64,000 nt of DNA, from contig NZ_JACHTM010000004.1 of assembly GCF_015354055.1 (NCBI RefSeq), positions 1 to 64,000 of the forward strand. The letters are read 5' to 3'. A program made the position numbers and the translations under genes. Under the pieces are notes generated by a model. It was not told the origin of the DNA, made no database searches, and was given only the letters and a program-made list of their open reading frames with translations. The DNA is from Thermaurantiacus tibetensis. GTDB lineage: Bacteria > Pseudomonadota > Alphaproteobacteria > Sphingomonadales > Sphingomonadaceae. Of this stretch, positions 6,874 to 16,028 are shown in pieces (within the stretch, counting starts at the first letter, position 1; each line of letters begins with the position of its first letter).

Positions 6874-7740
6874 ATGCAAGGCGGTCATGCGGAAAGGGCG
6901 GCGGAGCGGCCGCGGCGCTCGGTGCTCTACCTGCCGGCCGCCAATGCCAGGGCGCTGGAGAAGGCGAAGGGGCTTCCTGCCGACTGCCTGATCCTCGATC
7001 TCGAGGACGCAGTCGCCCCTGACATGAAGGAAGCGGCGCGCGACGCGGCGGTGGCAGCGGCGGCGGCCGGGTTCGGCCAGCGCGAGGTGGCGATAAGGGT
7101 CAACGGAGTCTCGACCCGCTGGTTCGAAGCCGACGCGGCGGCCGTGGCGCAAAGCGCGGCCGACGTGATGGTGGTGCCCAAGGTGGACGGCCCCGGCGAC
7201 GCCGCGCGCGCCGTGGCAGCAGCCGGCGGCAAGCCGGTCTGGGTGCTGGTCGAGACGCCGAAAGCGGTGCTGGCGGCGGACGCGATCGCGGCGGTTCCCG
7301 GCATCACCGGGCTCGTCGCCGGCTTCGCCGACCTTGCCAAGGACCTCCACGCCCGGCCGGGCAAGGGCCGCGAACCGCTGCACCTTGCCATGGGGATGAT
7401 CGTGCTCGCCGCCCGCGCGCACGGCATCCTCGCCTTCGACGGCGTCTTCATCGACCTCGACGACCCGGCGGGACTGGAAGCGGAGACGCAGGCTGCGCGC
7501 GCCTTCGGCTTCGACGGCAAGACCTGCATCCACCCCTCTCAGCTCGAGGTGGTGAACCGGCTGTTCAGTCCGAGCCCGGAGGAGATCGCGGATGCGCGCG
7601 CACTGATTGCCGCGCACGAGGCGGCGCTGGCCGAGGGGCGGGCGGTTGCGACCCACCGGGGCAAGATGGTCGAGGTGCTGCACGTCGCCGAAGCGCGGCG
7701 GCTGCTTGCGATCGCTGCGGCGATCGGGGCGGAGGGCTAG
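6874..7740 (+). CDS. CitE-like HpcH/HpaI family CoA-ester lyase
   Basis: The 288-residue protein belongs to the citrate lyase beta / malyl-CoA lyase family of TIM-barrel enzymes, which cleave or form C-C bonds in beta-hydroxyacyl-CoA esters with Mg2+. Visible signatures are RSVLYLPAANARALEKA with the family's substrate-binding Arg, DCLILDLEDAVAPDMK, VAIRVNGVSTRW, VWVLVETPKAVLAA with the metal-binding Glu, and FGFDGKTCIHPSQLEVVN. The length suits a stand-alone lyase. The substrate (malyl-CoA, methylmalyl-CoA or citramalyl-CoA) cannot be fixed. The 6752-6873 gap before it, after the last CRISPR repeat, shows only a GAAAGG ahead of the ATG. Its TAG overlaps the stop of the convergent ygfZ gene in a shared CTAG. 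Confidence 0.88.
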   Translation: MQGGHAERAAERPRRSVLYLPAANARALEKAKGLPADCLILDLEDAVAPDMKEAARDAAVAAAAAGFGQREVAIRVNGVSTRWFEADAAAVAQSAADVMVVPKVDGPGDAARAVAAAGGKPVWVLVETPKAVLAADAIAAVPGITGLVAGFADLAKDLHARPGKGREPLHLAMGMIVLAARAHGILAFDGVFIDLDDPAGLEAETQAARAFGFDGKTCIHPSQLEVVNRLFSPSPEEIADARALIAAHEAALAEGRAVATHRGKMVEVLHVAEARRLLAIAAAIGAEG

Positions 7741-8528
7741 GCGCGCCCTTCCGGAAGCCACGAAGGGCGCAGCAGGGTGGCAGGCCGGCCGCCGACGGTC
7801 AGCGGGGCATCGAGGAACTCGGTGCGCAGGAGCGCGAAGCGAAGGTCGCCCGCCCCTTCCCCGCGCAGCGTGCCCGCCTCGCGGTCGCCCGCCATCACCC
7901 GGCCGTCGCCGGCCGGGCCCGAGAGGCGGAGCGGCAGCAGGCGCTTCCGCACCCTGTCGCGGTGGTGCATCCGCGCCGTGTTCTCCTGGCCGACGTAGCA
8001 GCCCTTGGTGAAGGAGACGGCGTTGAGCTCGCGCGCGTTGGTCTCGAGCCAGAGAAGCTCGTCCTGGCCGATCTCGGCCTGCTCGGGCACGCCCTGGGCG
8101 ATGCGGTGAGCGTGCCAGTCGGCAAGGCTCGCATCGGGCGCGCAGGCGCCGGCGGGGGCGATCCAGCGGCGGCCGAGCGCGGCAAGCCGCGGGTCGGCGG
8201 GCATGTCGGGAAGGGTGTCGCCCCAGGCGGCGAAGACGGCAAGCTCGGTCGGCGCCACCTCGACCGCGCGGCGCAGGCGGAACATGAGGAGGCGCTTCTG
8301 AAGCGCGTCGGCGACGCTCGTGTCGCAGTCGAGGAGCACATCGTCCCCGTCGGCGTGGAGGAGGAAGGCAAACAGCGCCTTGCCCTGCGGCGAGAGAAGC
8401 CCGGCGGCGAGCGGGCGGCCTTCGGCGAGCTCGCCGATGTCGGAGGGGATCATGGCCTGCAGGAAGGCGCGGGCATCGGGGCCGGAAATCCGCAACAGCT
8501 TGCGGTCGCTGAGGTGGGCAAGCGGCAT
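7737..8528 (-). CDS. ygfZ: YgfZ/GcvT-like folate-binding protein
   Basis: YgfZ (IBA57 type) uses folate to support repair or assembly of some Fe-S enzymes, including MiaB-type proteins. The 263-residue product has the GcvT-like fold. The diagnostic KGCYVGQE motif, including the Cys needed for function, lies near residues 174-181 in NAVSFTKGCYVGQENTARM. The N-terminus (LSDRKLLRISGPDARAFLQA) is the usual family opening. The ATG at 8528 is chosen because the frame further upstream runs antisense through pyrC. The genes are divergent, with only 27 nt between starts. Confidence 0.93.
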   Translation of the reverse strand: MPLAHLSDRKLLRISGPDARAFLQAMIPSDIGELAEGRPLAAGLLSPQGKALFAFLLHADGDDVLLDCDTSVADALQKRLLMFRLRRAVEVAPTELAVFAAWGDTLPDMPADPRLAALGRRWIAPAGACAPDASLADWHAHRIAQGVPEQAEIGQDELLWLETNARELNAVSFTKGCYVGQENTARMHHRDRVRKRLLPLRLSGPAGDGRVMAGDREAGTLRGEGAGDLRFALLRTEFLDAPLTVGGRPATLLRPSWLPEGRA

Positions 8529-8555
8529 CGCCGCGGCTAGATAGGTTTCACGCCC

Positions 8556-9896
8556 ATGACGACAAGGTTCGATCTTCTCTTCCGCCGTGCCGAGGTCTGG
8601 ACTCCGGGCGGCCTCGCGCCCCTTGACCTTGCCGTCTCTGACGGTCGCGTCGCGGCGCTCCTGCCGCGCGGGGCAGGGCACGCGGCGGACGAGCTGGACT
8701 GCGCCGGGCTCACCATCCTCCCCGGCGTGATCGACACCCAGGTCCACTTCCGCGAGCCGGGGCTTGAGCACAAGGAGGATCTCGAGTCCGGCTCGCGCGC
8801 AGCGGTGATGGGCGGCGTCACCGCCCTCTTCGAGATGCCGAACACCAACCCGCTGACCGACAGCGCCGAGGCCCTTGCCGACAAGCTTTCGCGCGCTGCC
8901 GGGCGGATGTGGTGCGACCACGCCTTCTACATCGGCGCGACCGCCGCCAATGCCGACCAGCTTGGAGAGCTGGAGCGGCTGCCGGGCTGCTGCGGAGTCA
9001 AGGTGTTCATGGGGGCGTCCACCGGCAACCTGCTGGTGCCCGACGATGCGACGCTTGCCCGGGTGCTCGCCTCGGGCCGGAGGCGGGTTGCCATCCACGC
9101 CGAGGACGAGCCGCGGATGCAGGCGCGCCGGCACCTGCGCGTTCCCGGCGACCCCTCGAGCCACCCGGTCTGGCGCGACGACGAGAGCGCGCTCCTCGCC
9201 ACCCAGCGGGCGGTGCGACTGGCTCGCGCCCATGCCCGGCCGGTCCACATCCTCCACGTGACGACTCCCGCCGAGCTCGAATGGCTGGCCGGCCACCGCG
9301 ACATCGCAAGCTCGGAAGTGACGCCGCAGCACCTGACGCTCGCCGGCGAAGAGGCCTATCCCCGGCTCGGCACGCTGGCGCAGATGAACCCCCCCATCCG
9401 CTCGGCCGCCCACCGGGAGGGCCTGTGGCACTGGCTGGCCGAGGGCGTGCCCGACGTGGTCGGCTCCGACCATGCGCCGCACACGCTGGACGAGAAGGCG
9501 CGGACCTACCCCGACACGCCCTCGGGCATGCCGGGCGTGCAGACGCTCCTGCCGCTGCTCCTGCACCACATGGCCGAGGGCAGGCTGACGCTCGCCCGGC
9601 TGGTCGACCTCACCTCGGCCGGCGCCCAGCGGCTGTTCAACCTGGCGGCCAAGGGCCGGATCGCGGCGGGCTATGATGCCGACCTTTCGGTCGTGGACCT
9701 GAAGGGGGAGATGACGGTCACCAAGGACTGGCTCCAGTCCCGCTGCGGCTGGTCCCCGTTCGAGGGGATGCGGCTCAAGGGCCGGGTGGTGGGCACCGTG
9801 GTGCGGGGCCGCCGCGTCATGTGGGAGGGCGAGCTCCTCGGGCCGCCCGCCGGCCGGCCTATCCGTTTCGTCGACACGCTTGAGAAGGACGCATGA
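8556..9896 (+). CDS. pyrC: Dihydroorotase (class I)
   Basis: This enzyme cyclises carbamoyl-aspartate to dihydroorotate in pyrimidine synthesis. The 446-residue protein is a zinc amidohydrolase. Metal and substrate motifs are visible: PGVIDTQVHFREPG with the HxH-like site near 60-68, a KVFMGASTGNLLV strand, VAIHAEDE, VHILHVTTPAE and VVGSDHAPHTLDEK. The class I pattern (DxHxH with REPG, about 45 kDa) fits a catalytically active form rather than a PyrC' pseudoenzyme. Its stop overlaps pepA in an ATGA junction, forming a pyrC-pepA-holC run. Confidence 0.95.
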   Translation: MTTRFDLLFRRAEVWTPGGLAPLDLAVSDGRVAALLPRGAGHAADELDCAGLTILPGVIDTQVHFREPGLEHKEDLESGSRAAVMGGVTALFEMPNTNPLTDSAEALADKLSRAAGRMWCDHAFYIGATAANADQLGELERLPGCCGVKVFMGASTGNLLVPDDATLARVLASGRRRVAIHAEDEPRMQARRHLRVPGDPSSHPVWRDDESALLATQRAVRLARAHARPVHILHVTTPAELEWLAGHRDIASSEVTPQHLTLAGEEAYPRLGTLAQMNPPIRSAAHREGLWHWLAEGVPDVVGSDHAPHTLDEKARTYPDTPSGMPGVQTLLPLLLHHMAEGRLTLARLVDLTSAGAQRLFNLAAKGRIAAGYDADLSVVDLKGEMTVTKDWLQSRCGWSPFEGMRLKGRVVGTVVRGRRVMWEGELLGPPAGRPIRFVDTLEKDA

Positions 9897-11395
9897 CCCT
9901 CACCCTGAGCTTCCCCGAGAGCGCGCCTGAGGCGCCGGCGCTGGTCCTGTTTGCAGCCGAAGGCGGCGCGCTCACGCCCGCAGCCGCCGAGGCCGACCGG
10001 GCGACCGGCGGCCAGCTTGGCCGGGCGATGAAGGCGGCTGCCTTCACCGGCCGCAAGGGGGCGATGGTGGAGCTGCTCGCCCCCGCCGGGCTTGCGGCCG
10101 AGCGGGTGCTGCTCCTGGGGCTGGGCGAGGCGGGCAAGGCCGATGCCCGGGTCTTCGAGGAGCTTGGCGGCAAGATCGCCGAACATCTCCAGCTGAAGGC
10201 GAGCGGAGCCGTGGCCGATCTCTCCAGGCTTTCGGGGCTTGGCCTGCCGCTCGCGGAGGCCGCCGCCCATCTCGCGCTCGGCGCGGCGCTCAGGGACTGG
10301 CGCCACGACCGCTGGCGCACCACCTTGAAGGAGCATGAGAAGCCGAAGCTCGCGCGCCTTGCGGTTGCCGGTGCACCGGGTGCCGAGGCCGCCTTCGCGC
10401 CCCTTGCGAAGGTGATGGAGGGCGTGTTCCTCACCCGGCGGCTGGTCACCGAGCCCGCCAACGTCATCTACCCCGAGACCTTCGTCGAGCAGGTGATCGC
10501 CGCCGCGAGCCCGCTCGGGCTTGCCGTCACCATCCTCGACGAGGCGGAGATGACGCGGCTCGGCTTCGGCGCGCTGCTTGGCGTGGCGCAGGGGTCTGCG
10601 CGGCCGCCGCGCCTTCTTGCCCTCGAATGGAACGGCACGGGCGACGCCAACGCGGTGCCGCTGCTGCTGGTGGGCAAGGGCGTCACCTTCGACACCGGCG
10701 GCATCTCGATCAAGCCGGCGGCCGGCATGGAGGACATGAAGTGGGACATGGGCGGCGCGGCAGCCGTGGCCGGCGCCATGGTCGCGCTCGCTGGCCGCAG
10801 GGCGAAGGCCCGCGTGGTCGGCGTGTGCGCGCTCGTCGAGAACATGCCCGACGGCAAGGCGCAGCGGCCCGGCGACGTGGTGACGACCCATTCCGGCCAG
10901 ACCGTCGAGGTGATCAACACCGACGCCGAGGGGCGCCTCGTGCTCTCGGATGCGATGTGGTGGGCGCAAGCGCGCTGGAAGCCCGACGTGATGCTCGACA
11001 TGGCGACGCTGACCGGCGCCATCATCATCAGCTTGGGCCACGAATATGCCGGCATGTTCGCGAACGACGACGGGCTCGCCGCGCAGCTTGAGGCCGCTGG
11101 CGAGGCTTCCGGGGACCGGCTGTGGCGGATGCCGCTCGGCGAGGCGGGCGGCGCCTACGACAAGCTCATCGAGAGCCAGATCGCCGACATGAAGAACGTG
11201 GGGCCGCGCGAGGGCGGCTCGATCACGGCGGCCCAGTTCCTCCAGCGGTTCGTGGCCGAAGGGGTGAAGTGGGCGCACCTCGACATCGCTGGCACCGTCT
11301 GGAAGGCAAAGGCGGGGGCGACGCACGACAAGGGCGCGACCGGCTTCGGCGTGCGGCTCGTCGACCGGTTCGTCGCAGCGACGCGCGAGGCCTGA
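9893..11395 (+). CDS. pepA: Leucyl aminopeptidase (M17)
   Basis: This is a cytosolic hexameric metallo-aminopeptidase that releases N-terminal residues from peptides. The 500-residue product has the M17 active site. KGVTFDTGGISIKPAAGME carries the Lys and Asp ligands, DMGGAAAVAGAM follows, and VINTDAEGRLVLSD is the family signature. RRLVTEPANVIYPETF marks the end of the N-terminal domain. The length is normal. The ATG overlaps the end of pyrC by 4 nt, and holC begins 4 nt after its stop. Confidence 0.97.
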   Translation: MTLTLSFPESAPEAPALVLFAAEGGALTPAAAEADRATGGQLGRAMKAAAFTGRKGAMVELLAPAGLAAERVLLLGLGEAGKADARVFEELGGKIAEHLQLKASGAVADLSRLSGLGLPLAEAAAHLALGAALRDWRHDRWRTTLKEHEKPKLARLAVAGAPGAEAAFAPLAKVMEGVFLTRRLVTEPANVIYPETFVEQVIAAASPLGLAVTILDEAEMTRLGFGALLGVAQGSARPPRLLALEWNGTGDANAVPLLLVGKGVTFDTGGISIKPAAGMEDMKWDMGGAAAVAGAMVALAGRRAKARVVGVCALVENMPDGKAQRPGDVVTTHSGQTVEVINTDAEGRLVLSDAMWWAQARWKPDVMLDMATLTGAIIISLGHEYAGMFANDDGLAAQLEAAGEASGDRLWRMPLGEAGGAYDKLIESQIADMKNVGPREGGSITAAQFLQRFVAEGVKWAHLDIAGTVWKAKAGATHDKGATGFGVRLVDRFVAATREA

Positions 11396-11399
11396 GCAC

Positions 11400-11861
11400 T
11401 TGGGCGATTCCGGCCGGATCGAGGTCGGCTTCTACCACTGCACCCGCCGGCCGGCGGCGGAGGTGGCCGTCCAGCTCGCCGCGCGGGCCTGGGAGGCGCG
11501 GCAGCGGCTCCTCGTCGTGAGCGGGGCGGAGATGCTGGAGCGGCTCGACCGGCTGCTCTGGACGCAGGACCCGGCGAGCTTCCTGCCGCACGGGCGGGCG
11601 GGGGGGGGAGACGAGGCGGAGCAGCCCATCCTGCTTGCGGAAGCCGTCACGCCGGCCAATGGCGCGGAGCTCCTGATGCTGGTCGCAGCACCGCTGCCGC
11701 CGCTGCCGCAGCCCTTCGCCCGCGTGTTCCACCTGTTCGACGACGGGAGCGAGGCGCACCTCAGGGCGCGGGAGGAATGGAAGGCGCTCGCCGGCAGCCC
11801 GCACGCCACGCGCATCTTCTGGAAGCAGACGGCTTCGGGCAGGTGGGAGAAGCAGGGCTGA
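11400..11861 (+). CDS. holC: DNA polymerase III chi subunit
   Basis: Chi links the clamp-loader complex to single-stranded DNA-binding protein. The 153-residue protein opens with IEVGFYHCTRRPAAEVAVQL, followed by LAARAWEARQRLLVVSGAEMLERLDRLLW (given here in part: RLLVVSGAEMLERLD), a DPASFLPHG motif and PILLAE, all usual in HolC. A start at TTG 11400 is needed because no ATG or GTG precedes the conserved opening. Placement directly after pepA is the common proteobacterial arrangement. It probably shares the pepA transcript. Confidence 0.88.
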   Translation: MGDSGRIEVGFYHCTRRPAAEVAVQLAARAWEARQRLLVVSGAEMLERLDRLLWTQDPASFLPHGRAGGGDEAEQPILLAEAVTPANGAELLMLVAAPLPPLPQPFARVFHLFDDGSEAHLRAREEWKALAGSPHATRIFWKQTASGRWEKQG

Positions 11862-11899
11862 GGGGCGCCCCCGGCCCCGCGATATGCTATGGGCAAGCC

Positions 11900-12766
11900 A
11901 TGAGCCATGTCCTCGACGCGCCGCCGCCAGAGGCCGCGCCCGACTGGACCGTGCCGCAGCGCTGGGAGCGCTTCACGGCCGGGGAGCACGCGCGCTGGCG
12001 CGCGCTGTTCGACCGGCAGATGCGGCTGCTTCCCGGCCGCGCCGCGCCCGAGTTCCTCGACGGGGTGGCGAAGCTCGACCTTGCCGACGGCGTGCCCGAC
12101 TTCCGCCGCCTCTCCGAGCGGCTCATGAAGCTGACCGGCTGGCAGGTGGTCGCCGTGCCCGGCCTCGTTCCCGAGGCGGTCTTCTTCGCGCATCTTGCCG
12201 AGCGGCGGTTCGTTGCCGGCAACTTCCTGCGCGACGCGGGCCACATGGACTATCTCGAGGAGCCGGACGTCTTCCACGACGTCTTCGGTCATGTGCCGAT
12301 GCTCGCCCACCCGGTCTTTGCCGACTACATGCAGGCCTATGGGCAGGGCGGCCTCCGGTCGATCGGGTTCGGAAGCCTCGACAAGCTGGCGCGGCTTTAC
12401 TGGTACACGGTCGAGTTCGGCCTGGTCGAGACCGCGGAGGGCCTCAGGATCTACGGCGCCGGGATCGTGTCTTCGGCTGGCGAGAGCCGGTTCGCGCTCG
12501 AGAGCCCGAGTCCCAACCGGCTGGGCTTTTCGCTCGAGCGGGTGATGCGCACCCGCTACCGGATCGACGCCTTCCAGCAGACCTACTTCGTCATCCCCTC
12601 GTTCGAGGCGCTGCTCCGCCAGACGCTCGAGACCGATTTCGCACCCCTCTACGCCCGGCTTGCCGCGCTCCCCGACCTCGGGATCACCGACATCCTGCCG
12701 GAAGACCGGGTCTTCACCCGCGGCACCCAGGCCGAGGCCGCCCCACTGCGGGATGCCGCCGCCTAG
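11900..12766 (+). CDS. phhA: Phenylalanine 4-monooxygenase
   Basis: PhhA hydroxylates phenylalanine to tyrosine with tetrahydropterin and non-heme iron. The 288-residue protein has the 2-His-1-Glu iron site: H126 and H131 in [12 protein letters not shown] and E172 in [23 protein letters not shown] and [11 protein letters not shown] are typical of bacterial enzymes. There is no ACT regulatory domain, as expected for prokaryotic forms. The ATG at 11900 follows GGGCAAGCC. The stop TAG is part of a CTAG shared with the convergent hslU stop. Confidence 0.95.
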   Translation: MSHVLDAPPPEAAPDWTVPQRWERFTAGEHARWRALFDRQMRLLPGRAAPEFLDGVAKLDLADGVPDFRRLSERLMKLTGWQVVAVPGLVPEAVFFAHLAERRFVAGNFLRDAGHMDYLEEPDVFHDVFGHVPMLAHPVFADYMQAYGQGGLRSIGFGSLDKLARLYWYTVEFGLVETAEGLRIYGAGIVSSAGESRFALESPSPNRLGFSLERVMRTRYRIDAFQQTYFVIPSFEALLRQTLETDFAPLYARLAALPDLGITDILPEDRVFTRGTQAEAAPLRDAAA

Positions 12767-14091
12767 AGGATGAACTTCGAGAGGTCGCTGTCGCGCGCGA
12801 TTCCGGCAAGCTGCTTCTCGACATAGGCGGCATCGACCGTCAGCGCCTTCGTCTCGCCGGAGTCGAAGGAGATTTCCTCGAGGAGCTTCTCCATGACGGT
12901 GGCAAGCCGCCTTGCGCCGATGTTCTCCACCCGCTCGTTCACCTCCGCGGCGATGCGGGCGATCGCCTCGATTCCGTCGGGCGCGAAGGAAAGCTCCACG
13001 CCTTCGGTCGCCATGAGTGCCACATACTGGCGCACCAGCGACGCCTCCGTGTCGGAGAGGATGCGGACGAAGTCCTCCTTGGTGAGGCCCTTGAGCTCGA
13101 CGCGGATGGGGAGGCGCCCCTGGAGCTCTGGCAGGAGATCGGCCGGCTTCGCCACGTGGAAGGCACCCGACGCAATGAAGAGGATGTGGTCGGTCTTGAC
13201 CGGGCCGTACTTCGTCGCGACCGTCGTGCCCTCGATCAAGGGCAGCAGGTCGCGCTGGACGCCCTCGCGGCTGACCGAGCCGCCGCGGATGTCGGAGACG
13301 GCGATCTTGTCCACCTCGTCGAGGAAGACGATCCCGTTCGCCTCGGCTGCCTTCACCGCCTCGCGCGTCAGCTCTTCGCGGTCGAGCCGCCGGTCGCTCT
13401 CCTCGTTGACAAGATGCTCCCACGCGGCCTCGACCGGCATCCGGCGCCGCTTCGTCCGCCGGCCGCCCATCGCCCGGCCCAGGATCTCGCCGAGGTTGAT
13501 CACCTGACCCGCGCCCATGCCGGGAAGCTCGAAGGGGAGCGGAGGCCCCGTGTCCTCCACCTCGATCTCGACTTCGCGGCCCTTCATCTGGCCATCGAGG
13601 ATGCGCTGACGGAAGGCGAGCCGGGTGGCCTCGCTTGCGTCCTTGCCGACGAGGGCGTCGATGAGGCGTTCGAGCGCGGCGGCCTCGGCTGCCTCGCGCA
13701 CGCTCGCCCGGCGGGTGTCGCGCACGAGGCGGATCGCGTCCTCGACAAGATCGCGGATGATCGAGTCGACGTCACGGCCGACATAGCCCACCTCGGTGAA
13801 CTTGGTTGCCTCCACCTTCACGAACGGCGCGTCGGCGAGCTTCGAAAGCCGGCGGGCGATCTCGGTCTTGCCGCAGCCGGTCGGGCCGATCATGAGGATG
13901 TTCTTCGGGACCACCTCCTCGCGCAGCTCGGGCGGGAGCTGCTGGCGGCGCCAGCGGTTCCTGAGCGCGATGGCGACTGCCTTCTTGGCCTCGGTCTGGC
14001 CGACGATGTGGCGGTCGAGCTGGGCGACGATGGCCTTTGGCGTCAGCGCGGCATCGGGCGCGAAGGCGGCAGGCCTCGGCATCTCGTTCAT
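12763..14091 (-). CDS. hslU: ATP-dependent protease ATPase subunit HslU
   Basis: HslU is the AAA+ unfoldase that feeds HslV. The 442-residue product has Walker A GPTGCGKT at 69-76, the pore loop region [13 protein letters not shown] near 98, Walker [11 protein letters not shown] at 254-263 and sensor/arginine-finger motifs around [14 protein letters not shown]. It ends DLSKFIL, the C-terminal tail that inserts into HslV. The intermediate domain (about 110-240) is present. Its start overlaps the hslV stop by 4 nt, so the pair is translationally coupled as hslVU. Confidence 0.98.
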   Translation of the reverse strand: MNEMPRPAAFAPDAALTPKAIVAQLDRHIVGQTEAKKAVAIALRNRWRRQQLPPELREEVVPKNILMIGPTGCGKTEIARRLSKLADAPFVKVEATKFTEVGYVGRDVDSIIRDLVEDAIRLVRDTRRASVREAAEAAALERLIDALVGKDASEATRLAFRQRILDGQMKGREVEIEVEDTGPPLPFELPGMGAGQVINLGEILGRAMGGRRTKRRRMPVEAAWEHLVNEESDRRLDREELTREAVKAAEANGIVFLDEVDKIAVSDIRGGSVSREGVQRDLLPLIEGTTVATKYGPVKTDHILFIASGAFHVAKPADLLPELQGRLPIRVELKGLTKEDFVRILSDTEASLVRQYVALMATEGVELSFAPDGIEAIARIAAEVNERVENIGARRLATVMEKLLEEISFDSGETKALTVDAAYVEKQLAGIARDSDLSKFIL

Positions 14092-14666
14092 CCGATCGAC
14101 TCCAGGGTGAGCTGGTCGTTGGTGTAGACGCAGATGTCGGCGGCGATCGCCATGGCCCGCCGCGCGATCGTCTCGGCGTCGAGGTCGGTTTCCGCCAGCG
14201 CCCGGGCAGCGGCCAGCGCATAGTTGCCGCCCGAGCCGATGGCCGCGATGCCGTCATTGGGCTCGAGCACGTCTCCGGTGCCGGTGAGGAGGAGGGTCAC
14301 GTCGCGGTCGGCCACGATCATCATGGCCTCGAGGCGGCGGAGGTAGCGATCCTGCCGCCAGTCCTTGGCAAGTTCCACGGCCGCACGGGTGAGCTGGCCG
14401 GGGAAACGCTCGAGCTTCGCTTCCAGCCGCTCGAAGAGGGTGAAGGCATCGGCCGTCGAGCCGGCGAAGCCGCCGATGACGGCACCATCGGCACCGATCC
14501 GGCGGACCTTCCGGGCATTGGGCTTGATGACGGTCTGGCCGAGGCTGACCTGGCCGTCACCGGCGACCACCACGCGGCCGCCCTTGCGCACGGAAAGGAT
14601 GGTCGTGCCGTGCCACGAGGGGGGAGAGCTGCTCAGGGAATGGTCCTTCGTCTTGATGTGCGCCAT
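14088..14666 (-). CDS. hslV: ATP-dependent protease catalytic subunit HslV
   Basis: HslV is the dodecameric threonine protease of the HslUV complex. The catalytic residue is T21 in [14 protein letters not shown]. The first 20 residues form a propeptide removed after Gly20, longer than in E. coli but usual in alphaproteobacteria. [31 protein letters not shown] and [15 protein letters not shown] are family motifs. The ATG at 14666 was chosen because the upstream extension of the frame is Arg/Pro-rich noise. The 64 nt between it and the M48 stop may hold the hslVU promoter. Confidence 0.97.
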   Translation of the reverse strand: MAHIKTKDHSLSSSPPSWHGTTILSVRKGGRVVVAGDGQVSLGQTVIKPNARKVRRIGADGAVIGGFAGSTADAFTLFERLEAKLERFPGQLTRAAVELAKDWRQDRYLRRLEAMMIVADRDVTLLLTGTGDVLEPNDGIAAIGSGGNYALAAARALAETDLDAETIARRAMAIAADICVYTNDQLTLESIG

Positions 14667-14730
14667 GTAGGAAGCCGGCCGGCCGGGCGGTAGGGGTGGA
14701 CGCCTGGCGGGCGCCCGGCCGCGCAGGGCC

Positions 14731-15849
14731 TCAGGGGCCGGGGCCCGGCCCGCAGGCCGCGCGAAGTGCCTGCCAGCCCGCCTCGTCGAGCGCCGGCTGA
14801 AGCGCGCCCCTGGCCGCCCGCGCCGCGGCCTCGAACCGCGCGAGCCGCTCGGGAGTCGGCGGGTGGGTCGAGGCATAGGTGCCGAGTGTGGCGAAGAGGT
14901 CCCGGCCTCGCCCGCTCGCGCCCTCCTTGGTCGCCCTCGGCTGGTGGCGTTCGAAGAAGGCGACGAGGCCCTTCGGCGAGACGCCGGCCCGCGCGAGCGC
15001 TGCCAGCGCGAACGCGTCCGCCTCGCGTTCCATGTCGCGGCTCATGGCATGGCTCAGGAGCGTGTCGGAGAGTCGGCCGATGTCGCTGCCGCCGAGCAGC
15101 ACCGACATGCCGAGATTGCGCAGCAGCATGCGGGTTGCGTGCCGGTGCTGGATGTGGCCGAGCTCATGGGCGAGCACGCCGGCCACCTCGTCGGGGCCGG
15201 AGGCTTCGGCGATGAGGCCACGCGTGAGCAGCACCTGCCCGCCAGGGGCCGCAAGTGCATTGGCCACGGGCAGGTCGGCGATGCGGAGGGTGATCGGCTC
15301 CACCATGCCGCCCTCCGGCGCGAGCCGCGCGGCAAGGCCGGCGAGCGCGGCGTCGGCCTCCGGGCTCGTGCAGAAGCGTCCGCCCGAGATCTGCGCGACG
15401 ACCGCCTCGCCAAGCGGCCGCGTGATGGCCGCAGGCACGCGCGGTGCGGCCGCCTCGAGGAGCGGCCCGCCGCGGAACCAAAGGAGCGCCGCGCCGCCGA
15501 GCAGCAGCGCCGTGACGGCAAGGTAGAGCGCGGCCGTCCGCGCGGGCCGTGCGCGGGCCCTGCGCAGCAGCGCCCGCTCGCGCTCCGGGAGCCTCGGGCG
15601 CGCGACCAGCCGCCAGTCGGGCCGGGACCTGCGGCCGATGACCGTGCGGTCGGGGAGGTCGCTCACCATCAGGAGTTCGCCGAAGGCGAGCCGCTCCTCC
15701 TGCCCGTCGGGCAGCAGGAGGAGGAGGCCGTTCCCGGTTGGCAGCAGGCCCACCTCGCGGCGGTCGGAGGTGACGCCGTCCGTGAGGACGGCCGGCCAGG
15801 CGTCCGCCCGTGCCGGCTCAGATCCTGTCAGGGTCGAAGCCCTCGGCAT
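14731..15849 (-). CDS. Membrane-anchored M48 family metallopeptidase
   Basis: This is a zinc endopeptidase of the HtpX/Ste24/BepA clan with its active site HELGH at 228-232. The downstream Glu ligand lies in [17 protein letters not shown]. The N-terminal 85 residues form a soluble beta-rich domain ([33 protein letters not shown]) seen in a subset of M48 proteins. A membrane segment at about 107-125 ([19 protein letters not shown]) then puts the peptidase domain on the periplasmic side. The start is uncertain: ATG 15849 overlaps the end of a small upstream ORF by 32 nt. The substrate is unknown; envelope protein quality control is the family theme. Confidence 0.88.
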   Translation of the reverse strand: MPRASTLTGSEPARADAWPAVLTDGVTSDRREVGLLPTGNGLLLLLPDGQEERLAFGELLMVSDLPDRTVIGRRSRPDWRLVARPRLPERERALLRRARARPARTAALYLAVTALLLGGAALLWFRGGPLLEAAAPRVPAAITRPLGEAVVAQISGGRFCTSPEADAALAGLAARLAPEGGMVEPITLRIADLPVANALAAPGGQVLLTRGLIAEASGPDEVAGVLAHELGHIQHRHATRMLLRNLGMSVLLGGSDIGRLSDTLLSHAMSRDMEREADAFALAALARAGVSPKGLVAFFERHQPRATKEGASGRGRDLFATLGTYASTHPPTPERLARFEAAARAARGALQPALDEAGWQALRAACGPGPGP

Positions 15850-16006
15850 GGCCCTTGCCGTGCGCCGGCGTGAAGCGCAGGGACGGGCGCACCCCATGCG
15901 GGTCGGAATGGCGCTCGGTGCGGATGCCCGCCGTCCGGAAGGCCCGGTGCCGTCCCGGCAGCATTCGGGCGAAGGGCCCCGGGGTCATGATCTTCGGCAG
16001 GCCCAC
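15818..16006 (-). CDS. Small hypothetical protein, 62 aa
   Basis: I do not recognise this gene. The product MGLPKIMTPGPFARML... is basic, His/Arg/Pro-rich and ends [13 protein letters not shown]. It lacks the Ala/Arg/Pro monotony of the many antisense frames nearby. It sits between the CurA-type reductase and the M48 protease on the same strand, and its stop falls 32 nt inside the M48 gene, consistent with coupling. No signal peptide or membrane segment is visible. It may be a real small protein, or a chance frame upstream of the M48 start. Confidence 0.45.
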   Translation of the reverse strand: MGLPKIMTPGPFARMLPGRHRAFRTAGIRTERHSDPHGVRPSLRFTPAHGKGHAEGFDPDRI

Positions 16007-16028
16007 GTTCCGCCCCTTCCCTCGGTGC

